Below are positions 38,101-50,100 of a DNA stretch of 64,000 nucleotides, one piece after another. A program made the position numbers and the translations under genes. The notes below the pieces were generated by a model, which saw only the letters and a program-made list of their open reading frames with translations, made no database searches and was not told the origin of the DNA. Source of the stretch: Oreohelix idahoensis (taxonomy: Eukaryota; Mollusca; Gastropoda; Stylommatophora; Oreohelicidae). Location: contig JAMPIV010013758.1 in assembly GCA_024509875.1 (NCBI GenBank), forward strand, positions 62,001-126,000, written 5' to 3'. Numbering within the stretch: position 1 is the first letter of the stretch; every line of letters starts with the position of its first letter.

Positions 38101-41100
38101 CTTCATATCACCCAGCACCAACAGAACAGACTGGGTTCCCCGCCACAGACAGGCTTTCCTTCCCACTCTTTGCTTCACTCACAACACCAGAATAGTACAC
38201 AGCTCCTACAGAGCATACCTCCCGGGTTCTCTCTTAGACAGATACAACAGCAGCAGCAGCAGCAACATTTTTTCAGACCAGGTATGCCTTTCTTTTTCTT
38301 TTAACCTTGAAAGAGGTGACAAAATGTTGATTTAAGTCTACCTAATTTGTTTAGATGTGACTGTAGTTTTAGAAATTGTGACCCACCCGTGGATGGTTAG
38401 TGATTCTTTTTTGTAGCCAAAATATAAACACGTAAATGGTACCTGCAAGCTTTCAATATACGGTACTGCCTGAAAGTTTGGTGAAGACAATCCAAATATA
38501 ACCATTCATTACCTCTCAGCTCCTTAGGGAGCATAGGCCTTTGACAAACTCATGGCACATCCTCCAGTCCTGTGCTATACACTCAATGTCTTCTTTATCC
38601 CATACATTTCTGTTTCTAGTTCTCTTCCCCATGTGTCAAATAATTTGACAAACAGCTATATTTTATTCAATGAAGACATCAAAAGATTCTTGAATAAACA
38701 GCTAAAAGGGAAATGGGTGGAGAAAGAAGAGACCAAGAACGCTTATCTGTAGAACGAGCAAGTAGCACAGGAGTTAAGATACAATGAAAATCTGCACACC
38801 CTCTCCAACCTCTTGATGACGGGTTTTTTTTTCTTGAAGCTCATTTTATTCAAAGCACACAGGCATAAACTAATAGTAAAAACCAGACAAGTGCCAGTGA
38901 AACAAGAGATGAGAAGACGATGTTTTCGATGAGTAGGGTAACATTGAGGAAACCTGTTAATAACATTACAAAGTAGTCCTTGTTCTAGAATCCCTAGGGT
39001 AAGAGTGGGAGACCACAGAACACGGTGAAGAAAACTGGAGACAGACGTGACAAGGATGAAGACATGGAAAGCTGATTGCACGGCACAGGAAGTCTTGGCA
39101 GACGTTTGTTGAAGGCCTTTGCTCCTTGATGAGGTGAAAGGTGATGATGATGATGACACAAGCATGCACAGAACTATAAAGATGTAGAATGTCCATCCAG
39201 AGTTTGTGAACTTGTCAGGCCTCTAAACCGATCTACTATTTCAATTCTCTCTTACACCTGGGTCCTTCCATATAGTCTTAGGGCTCAGGGATGCACATCT
39301 TACAGCGTGTGCACCAGCACCCACACTCATGTTAGGTCTACAAATGTACATTACTGCCTGAAAAACACAGAAATCATTTTTTTACATTCAAATACATTGT
39401 TTTATTACTTTATATGCAACAAAATTTCAGTTTTGTAACACATACTTCATGTGCCCCAGTATTTCTGTTTTTGTAACATACACAAAAATCCATTGTCGCT
39501 GATGCCATTTCTAGCTAGAAAATAAAGAACCTGTGCTTCTTCTACATTTGAACGATGCTATGCATTATCTGATACACTATAATCATCATCACTGTTGGCA
39601 CACACTTTAGTGTCATGATTACTGCTGCTTTCACCATTGCTTTGATCTTCAGAGCTGTCATACAAATTATCATTGTTGCTATCAATAATTATGTCAATTG
39701 CCTTCTCAGTAAAAATATGCTCCTCCACTTTGACTGTTCCATAACCTTTAACAAATAAAATAATGTCCGTTTATAGTATACAAAGATAGATGGGTGAAGT
39801 TACAATTCACATGGATCTTGCAGCGGCTGATCAGGTAGCTCTAATTACCCCATAACTTAAGCAACATCTGACCTACTCAGAATCAAATTAAGTCATGATC
39901 TGGTCCAGCGTTTCTGAACTGGAGAGATAATGTGAGACATTTTTGTTAGGTGATTGACAGTCCTGGATTAATCTTTGTTCACTCCCAAAAGTCTCTGTTT
40001 TGTTTGTATAGTTCATGTTTACGGCTGTTCGCAAAAGTGGAGACTGAAAGGCGAGTCATGTACCAACAAGATCTTTTACCCTTTTTTGCAGGTCAGGTGA
40101 AGGAAACCCCGTTCACCTACCAGCTGCTGGATAGAATTCTCCTCTTTTCTAAGTCTTTTTTTTTTCATTTCTTTTGAATTCATTAAAGGTATTCTCTTTT
40201 ACATTATAATCATCATCACTGTCTGCATACACTTTATATTCATCTTTACCTCTTCTTTAACTTGCTACATTGATCTTCATAAAAATTGTTACTGTTGCTA
40301 TCAAGGACTGAGTAAGTGAAGTTGGATAGGATACAGCTGTAGGAGATAAGCCAGCATAACCAGTCATGCCCTTGATTGGAATCCATGGGAAGAGAAGAAT
40401 GGAGAGACCAAAGAGAAATGTGGAAGAAAGTCATGGCAACTAGGATCTTATAGGCAAAGTTCAAAAAGGTAGCCCTAATATACATCAATGTCAGATGAAA
40501 CCTGACTGTTTCTCATAGTTTCATCATAAGATTCGACACTAATATGTGCTTTTCATCAACTGAATTACTTCTTTTTTTTCCCCAGAACTGGCTAGTTCAA
40601 AAATGCTAGAGCTACTACCCCAATTCGCCCCCACAGCACATCAGAGGTTCCCCCCACAACAAAGTTACCACAGTCTGCCGCTGGATCTGCATGTACAGCA
40701 ACAGCCACAAGTATTTTGTTTTTCAGTCTCATATTTTCACTTAGGAATAGGGTAGCTGCATATTTGTACTTGTTTAAATAAATATGATAAATCTATACAT
40801 AAGCTTGTATGGGTAATGGCGTTGCTCATGAATGGTGTGATTTTCAGGGTTAAGTATGCTAGTTGCCAGCTCAAAACCTCAGAAATGAGGTATCTGAGGA
40901 AGGTGGTTGAAGTAACAAGAAGAGACATGGTCTGCAACCAGACGATACGTCAAGGCCTCAAAACCCAGCCCCTGCAGACCCAAGTGGAACAGTTCCAATT
41001 ACGATGGTTTGGCCATGTATGCAGAATGGAAGAAAATCGGCTACCACGACAAATGTGGGAAACTAAGAGCCAGGGATCCCAGACCTCCAGGATGACCCAG

Positions 41101-44100
41101 AGTTTGCTGGGAGCACAGCATTAATCAATCCCTGAAGGACCAAGGACTAGATTGGAACAGGCTAGAAGAAAGACAGCCGACGGGATAATATGGCGTTGTC
41201 ACTGGCAAACCTCTACACCCCAGCCTAGTAGCGAAATGAGTAAGTGAATAAGTAAGTATGCTAGTTGGTGTATGATAAAGTAGGAAATTCATGGCCTACT
41301 GTATAGTAGCTGTGTCATTCAGGCTAGCCATACACAAATGAGCAGTCAATAACACCCATTCTAAATGCGCTGGCTTTAAGTGAGTTTGTTCTTTCATTCA
41401 TCTCCTATTTCACTTTTTATATAGAGCCACAACTGCAGCTGACCTTGTAGGAAGCCTGTATCAAATCTTATGCTCCTGCATCAGTCATTTATATGGCAGT
41501 TTTTTTATTCATATTATGAGGTTTCCAGCCCCATACACAACCTCATATTAGTCATCAGGAGGCATTCGTTCTATTGCTTCTTTGTTTGACAAAGACCCCT
41601 GGGAACTACACCCCCAGGGTTTAACAGAGTAAACCAGTAGAATTTGTTCACTGGGGTTGTTGGGGGCCTGATGGTTTGACAGTGATGGAAACCCAGCTGA
41701 GGCATCCGATAAATGATGACCCAGAAGATTTGTTAGCATTATAAACTAGTAGTGTTACCTCCATCATGGCCCAGAAGGTTTGTTAGCATTGTAGATGAGT
41801 AATGATATCAGCATCATGACCCAGAAGGTTTGTTAGCATTGTAGATGAGTAGTGGTATCTCCAATATACGTTAAGTTTCTTTTTATACTGAGCATGAGAT
41901 CCCCATAGGCAGTACTGCTATGATAATCCAGTGCTCAGATGTAGTCATGAAGAAATCATCATTTTGTATGGAGAATGGAGCTACTACTGCCTCTTGCAGG
42001 TAGCCTGCACCAAGCAGTCACATGGTTTCTGTGGCAGTTCATCATCTTATATGATCAGGTTGTCAGCCTCATGCACAACCTCATTTTAGTTGCCTTGTAC
42101 GACACGCCTGAATGTGCAGTAGTTATATTTTTTCTTTGTCTCTTCAGAGACATGAAGAATTATGATAATTAAGCAACTCATGAGGGAGAATCAGAAGTAG
42201 AACGATTGTCTGTTATCACATGAAACTGTTCCACAGACAATTTGATCTCTTAAATACATTTACATTGTTGTTTTATTGGTTTTTTTTTTTTTTGTTTTTC
42301 AATTCAGCGTGATTTGTACAGTATGAAAGACATGCAAGAACAGCTGCGTTCCATGTTGCCCAACATTAACATCAGCTTTGGTGGCACTTACCCCCAACAA
42401 ATCCAGCAGCATCAGGTTCCTCTGCATCCAACACAACAACAGAGTCAGCACATAAATAAAAGTAAGGTCATGCTATTTTAAAGCTTTGTAACTATTCCTT
42501 GACTGGTTATTTGTTTAACTGGGGCTGCTGAGCTTCTTGCTCTTCTGCAGCCAATACCAAGTTGAAAACTCCTTGGTATTATCTACACTGTAAGATTAGG
42601 CTTTTCTGCCATTCTGAAGATGTTGAGTTGAAGTCCTGAGCTCCAGTGTCTCAAGCTTGGATTGCATTTAAAGGATCATCACATCTGGTACCAAGCTAGA
42701 AGGAAGAAGCGTGTGGCATACTGTGCATTCCCCGCCATCCAAGGGGGCTCTCCAGAGCTAAAATACTGTGCTCTGGTTCTGGGCTCTCCCAAGGAATTAT
42801 CATATCCTACACAGAGCCACTTCTCAACTCCCCCTATATATTATGGGTCCATAGTGAAATCCTCGTGCATGCAGCCAACCAGGTAAAAGCCAGAGTTACA
42901 GTTGGGAATCAAGTAACTCCTTCAAGCTTAGTGTACAATGTGCAGGGTTCTAAACATGTTTCACATAAAAAAAGTAGTGAACAAAAAATGTGTATTCTCT
43001 CCTTGCTTGTTCAACACTTAACACAGAAAAGATTGTCATCCCCATGGAAGAAATCCAGGACTAAATATCAGTGGCAGATCAGTAAACAACCTTAAATACG
43101 AAAGTGAATGAAAATTGCAATGACTAGTGAAGCAAGTAAACAGCTTGTCGTGAAGATGAATTCGACCTCAGCACTGAGAAATACACTATGATCATTTCAG
43201 TGTGATAGAAAATTTAATTAACTTTTTTTAAATCTTTCTCTTCAAGGAATTAATTGGGAAAATAATATTTTTGTAACCTTTAGCTTATTCCAGACCTGCT
43301 TTCTTGCTCCCATGCAAAGTCATTGGGTTGGCTGTCCACTAACAATTACAGACAATGCTTTGCATGGTCCAGACTCAACTCATTGCCATTTAGCTGCCTG
43401 CGAAATGTTTGCCACATACACACACATGAAACACGCACATACATATGCTAATTCACACTTGTTTACAATGGTGTAGAAGGGCCACAGAAAATAAACATAT
43501 GCTCATAATTCCCTTTTTTTTTGTAAAATTCATTTTTATATTATGCCAGCACTTTAGTTCATTACATTTTGCCATCCTGGGGGACTTCCTATTTTTGGTA
43601 ACAGTTAAACCAGCTGTGGTTGCAGGTGTCAGACAAGTAGCAGAACTCCACAGTGGTAAGTCATGACTCATAAATTTATTATTTTAATGTCCTCCAGGTT
43701 GGCCATTATCCAGTTCACCAGATTCCTCACCTTGGAATGATCCAGCAATAGTGAGCACCAGCCAGTTTACAGAGTCTGCAGGTGATTTTATCCTCTAAAC
43801 GGCCTAATGTAAACTTGACTTTTAACAGTTATGTTCAAGTTATCAAGTTATTATCATTTTCCTTTCGCTCTTTATCTTCTTCTTCTGCGTTCGTCCTGAA
43901 AAGGACATTGGTTTACGTTGTGTCGCCATTTACAGCAAAGCTGTGATATTTGCGCCTTTTGGCCCGACACATCCGATTTCAGCATGGCATTTTTGGGACC
44001 GGGTTTGCCTTCCCTCTTCAATCCCTACTCTCTAGGCCAGACTGCAGTGATGCAGCCTGTTTCCAGGACCACCACTTGGAGGTGGAGTAGGGTCTTCGTC

Positions 44101-47100
44101 AGCTCTGGTCCGCTGATGCAAGCAGTCAAGCTATGAGTCGCTGACGGCGTTCATCTCTCTTGCTGCGTCTACGGTCCGCTTTCACTCTTTATGAACCCAC
44201 CACTGCAGCTGGTCCCCTCACAGGAAGCCTGCATCAAGCATCCACCACCCACATGCTATTGTTGTTGTGGTTTCTGTAGCACCATGTTTTACATGATGAG
44301 CTTACCAGCCTTATGTTAGTGTCACCTTGACCTTGTACAGCATGCCTGAGGAAGCAGTAGTCTTATTTTTTATTTGCACGATTAGAACACACCCCCCCCC
44401 CCCCCCCCCAACTATAGGGGCCAGTTATGGTGCATTTAAAAAAGTAGTTTGTCTCTCACCACCACCACCCCATCCCCGAACTATAGGGGACGAGTTATGG
44501 TATGTCTCACAAATCAAAGCTTAACACATTAACTACCGAATTGGAAAACATGCTGGGGCGTAATTAAATTGTTCCCATTTTCACCCTGCAGGTGTATGCA
44601 CAAATTAAGCTGTAGTTTTAGTAATTGCTTACAGATTTTTGTGAATTATACGTCATTTTAAAGATAAATGAATGTACTATTACAGCAAGTTGAAAAAATT
44701 ATGTTTACAGGTATGGTAAATATTATAAATAATATTAATTGATTGAAAGACGAAGTTTCAATTTTTTTTTTTTTTAATTATCAACTTACCAACATGTTGC
44801 TTGTTTCTAAGGCAGTTAATGCCTTTCTGTAGGTGATTATCGCTTAGAATATCCAATTACAAGAATAACAAGCCCAAGGACAGACATACTGACTAATATT
44901 TACACTATTGGTAGCTTAGGTAATCACACCTACACCACTTCCATAAAATCTCAAAATTTGCATGCAGACCTGGTTCACAAGTTAGGACGAAACGAAAACT
45001 ATTTGATGTTTCACCCTCACTAACTTGCTGCCGTTGTTTTCGTTCTTTAGTTACATTATTTCCTGCACCATTTGTAACTCTAATCGAGGTCTTTGCTATT
45101 TTACGGCCCTCCGATAGCCGTGGACTTGCAATATTTTCACTATCACCACTGTTTGCACCCCAGTACCAAAATCACTATTTCAATCAATGTGCACACCGTT
45201 TTCAATCTTGTCCTCGTCGCTTGATCTATAAGTCAGGTGTTGAAATAAATTTCTAGCTTGTTCAGCCATTATTGGAGATGTACAAGCATTTTTTGTGGTC
45301 CAATCACTAGTTGCCACGGTAAACAGTTTTACACGATTTGGTAGGCCTAACTAACCCAAAACGTTGAAAAATATGAACATAATATCAATTTTCCAGTGTT
45401 CTACAACAACCATGCTTTAGGAATTTGTTTTCCGGTGGCAACTTATAATCTCAAACCAGATCAGAAAGTGTTTCAGTACATTTTTCATTTGTTTTATTAC
45501 TAAACATAGATCGACGCTGTGAGGGCTTGCGGTCCAAATGATGGGATTTCTTTAAGCTGGTCCCACCGACTCGCGGTTGTTAATGTATTAAAGCAGTGCA
45601 TGATTATAGCACTCTACTAGGTTTATTGTTGAACATGTATACACATTTTGTCCCCCCCATTTTTCTCCTGTCTTATCTGCTGTTTATTTTCTGCATTTTG
45701 ACACTAGGCATATTTCCAGAGACTACTCCACATTGGCTTAAGTCTCTGCATCAGCTAACTGAATCGGAAGGCCCATCTCACAGGCTACCATTTGTACAAC
45801 AGTTCCCCTTGGCTGGAGCAGGGGGCTGGCCTCCACATACTCACAATCCTCCACCAGGCTTCAGAGCGGGAGGTCTTCCCAGCCAGCAAAATACAGATGC
45901 TCACAAGATGGCAGGTTAGTGAGTACTCTGTGACAGTAGTGTACAGTTCAGATCTGAGCGATACAGTTACCCAATATTTCACTGATCGCATATGTTAAAA
46001 TACGAGACTGCTTGTCCTCTTTTTTCTTCATTCTTCAGTGGAGCACAGATTGTCAACGTCTCCTTTAAGCATTCCACCTCTCGAAATCTTTAACAGCCAA
46101 ACCATCCCAATTGGGACTGGATTCAAGGCCCCGACGCATCGTCTGGCCGCGCACCACATCTCCTCTTGCTACTTTTCGTGTTGGACTTGATTTCTCTAGT
46201 TCTCCATATGTTTCCCAATGCAATGAAAGCTCCTCTTGCTTTTTAATTCCTTACAAGTTTCTCCGTATCCGTCAGATTTTTGCAACCTATTCATTGTATT
46301 TTATGGTCTTCCCATCTTCATGCTATACATTAATTGAAAATTGGACAACAGATAATGCTTTCCATGAGAGGGGGGAAAAAAGCCATATCCTGTAGGCGTG
46401 CCAGCTTCATGAGAGAATTGGACTAACAGCATGTCCATTGCCAGTCATATTCCCTTGAGGGAGAATCATTATGGTGATGAAAGAAACATGAAAAAGGCCA
46501 CCTTCTGTTTCTGTATGAAAGCATGCAAAGAATTTTCAGCAGTAATAAAAGTTCTGATGGAGTAGGAATTTGCTAATCAAAATATATAATTGCTCATCTC
46601 AGTATCCAGCAGTTTCTGATTCCTGATTCTCCTGGGCGAAAATAAAGTTCAGAATGTCCACAAAGGTGAAATAATTTGAAACTTCAGGTAGGTATAAATA
46701 CAGGAACACAATAGATATTTGAAAACAGCTGTAAGATGTGAATTTTGCAGATGACCTGTGTCTACTATCACATAAACAACAAGGAAGCGTACAGGAAAAG
46801 GCAAATAGACTATCAGTTGAAGCAGCTAAAACAGGACTACCCATCACTGTAAATAACACAGAAAATTAGGATAAATAATAGGCACATCGGCTTGATACAG
46901 ATCAGTAGTCAGATCGCCCACGGCGACCGTTGCCTCAATTGGCTGTGTGTGGTGTACCCGGAAACGGGGCCTCCCAGTACTGAGGCACAGTTAAGTCCCC
47001 GATGTCACTTATCGGTGCAGAGTTGAGAGAGATGGCTGAGCATCACAATCCCCCCTGTGTTGCAGCATGATGAGAACCCAGCATTGCACACTGAGCTTGG

Positions 47101-50100
47101 GGGGATCACTTGGGCACCAGACTTAATACTGGCTCTTGACTGGATGGCCGCATGCAGGAGATTTCTACAATGGAGGGTTGGCAGGTGGTGAGTATCTGGA
47201 AGTGGCTCTGTGCAGGACGTGAGGATTCCTTGGGAGAGCCCAGAACCAGAGCACAGCATTGTGCAAGCTCTGCATAGTTGGAGAGCCCCCTGGATGACGG
47301 GGAATGCACAGTGTGCTACCCCACCTATCCCCAACTGCTAACTTAGAACCAGAAGTGGGGTCCTCTATATGCGTGCCAGGCCAGGATAAAATGCCTGGGA
47401 AAGAGACTGGAGCTCAGAACTCCCTAACTCAAAGTTGCAGGATGGCAGAAAAGCCATGGGAAAGACAGGGCTATTTTGAAGATAACGCAACCATATTTTC
47501 ACCATACGAGCTCGGACGCCGCCTCGGTAAACAAGGTCCGCGCAGAGCAGTGACACCCCCAGGCTGCTTGCGAATAGTCTACTACTGGGAACATAAACAG
47601 ATTAGGGATGAGCCCACTCTCCCGTTGAACAGGTGCTAAAGTCATAGATACTGGGCCAGAAGGCGCACCGGAAACCACAGTATCACGCAACTCGCTTTTT
47701 TTTTTCTATGGAGAGTACACCGTCAAATAAATCTCGTACTGGTGCTCGCCCTGTGGAGCTCCACCAGGCAGGTGCAGTGCCGGGCTCTGAGCCTCGACAG
47801 AGCCCACCCTCAGCTACTGGAGGACCCTCTAGACCGTCTTGTGGAGTCAGCAGACGGCGGAGGAGAACTACTGACCAAAACAAAACAGAAAAAGAGAAAC
47901 CCAGAGTGCCACTTGTCATGATGCACTGGAATGCAGAGGGAGTGAACAGCAAGCAGGCTGGATACAGCAAAAAGACAGAGCTGGAAAACATCTTGTATGA
48001 GAAGCAAGTCAGTGTTTGCTGTATCCAAGAGACTCACTTGAAAGCAGATCAAACCTTTAAAATAAGGGGATATCAATGCTTCAGATCCGACAGAAAAGAT
48101 AGACGAAAAGGAGGAGTACTTACTCTTGTAAGGAATAACATTCCTGCACACGAAAGGAAAACCTTCATGGATGGAGCAGAATATCAGCTGTTGCAGATAA
48201 AGGTAGACAAGATGGAAATAGAACTCCTGAACTATTACTGTCCGAACAACAAACCCCTGAGTCTCAGCTCTATACAGGTACCAGCCACCAACTTTATAGC
48301 AGTTGGAGACTTTAATAGCCACTCCCAGAGCTGGGGCTATAACCATCTGGATCACAGAGGTGAAGAGGTTGAAACTTGGCAAGATGATCACTCCCTAATC
48401 CTAGTCAATAATGCCACAGATACTCCTACCTTCTACTCCAGAGGATGGCACACAACTTCAACACCAGATCTTGCCTTCTCCACACCAGATATAGCTGGAT
48501 CTATTAGTAGAGAAGTAGGAGACCAACTAGGGGGAAGCGACCATCGCCCAATCTTTCTTACTGTCCAGAGTGCAACTCTCAGTACAGGCCCAGCCATTAC
48601 AAGATGGAACTACAAAAAAGCCAACTGGGGTTTATTCAGGCATCAGGTGAACATGCTGCTGTCTACCCTCAAGGTACAGAACAGAGACATTAATGAAGTG
48701 GTAAAAGACTTCAACAGATGCATACTACAAGCTGCAAAAGAAACCATTCCCAAAGGATGCCGGCGTAACTACATACCATACTGGTCCAGCACACTCCAAG
48801 AACGTCAGGAAGCTATGGAAAGGGCTAGAAAGGACGCAGAGTCTCAGCCTTCACTTGAAACTCACAACAAATGGAAAAAGGCTGTAGCAGAGTTTCAGAG
48901 AACAAAGCTAGAAGAAAAACGGAAAAGCTGGAGAACTAAAACGGCATCGCTGAACCTTGAGAAAGACGGCAGGAAACTTTGGAGATTAGTCAAGTCTCTA
49001 AATGAAGAGCGTTCCTCACCTAGGCAGACTATCACATTGGATGAAGGTGGCAAACTTTTCAGAGGAAAACAAGCTGCAGACTTGTTTGCTAGAAGATACA
49101 GTTCAGAAAGCAACTTACCCATTAACATAGATCATCAGAGAGAGATAAGAAAAGAAATACTGGCAACCATGGGACAGACAGATACTCCTGCCCCAATGAG
49201 GGAACCCATCACACTAGGAGAACTACAGAAGGCTATTTCCAAGCTTAAGTTTCAAAAGTCACCCGGCCCAGACAAAATCAGCAACGAAATGCTAGTAAAT
49301 CTGAGCTCAGCAGCAAAGACAAAACTGCTTGAGATATTCAACCACAGCTGGTTGAAAGGAACGGTACCTCAAGTATGGAGAGAAGCCATCACAATACCCA
49401 TACTAAAGAAAGGGAAATGTAAGACCGAGGCTGCAAGTTACCCGCCAATCAGTCTCACAAGCTGTGTTGGGAAGACTATGGAGCGAATAGTCAACCACAG
49501 ATTGAAATGGTATTTAGAGTCTGAGCAGATCCTGGTGCCGGAACAAGCTGGATTTAGAGAATGCTACAGTATAGAAGACCAAGTTACTTACTTGTCTCAA
49601 GCAATAGAAGATGCCTTCCAGGAGAAGAAAAAGGTCCTAACGATCTGGGTCGACTTCAAGCAGGCCTTTGACAAGGTGTGGAAAGATGGCCTCATTGCAA
49701 AACTAAGGAGAAGTGGAATCCAAGGCAACATGATGAAATGGATCCAGTCATACCTGCATAACAGGAGAACTAGAGTCACTCTTGACGGTCTGCAGAGCAG
49801 AAAAGTGTTGCTCCATCAGGGGGTATCTCAAGGAGGAGTAATTTCCCCAACACTCTTCCTTGTTTACATCAGTGACCTGGTGAAAGATCTCCCTGCAGGA
49901 GTTAAAGCTGCCTTATATGCAGATGACCTAGTACTCTGGTGCGCTGATGAAAATGTCACCACAGCAAATTATAGAATGCAGCGGGCAGCAGACATGCTAG
50001 TGTCATGGGCAGAGAAATGGCTTATCACAATAAACACAGACAAAACCTCCACAACACTGTTCTCCCTCGCCCCCAAGGACAAATCAGCTAACATACACCT

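Noticed and set aside
43445..43671. Frames on both strands as an extra CNOT4 exon
   Set aside because: No acceptor/donor pair in the required phase and no similarity; the exons at 42308 and 43698 already join in frame.
45792..45998. Alternative frame over the CNOT4 exon
   Set aside because: Shadow of the exon at 45708-45919, which fits the spliced phase and family motifs.
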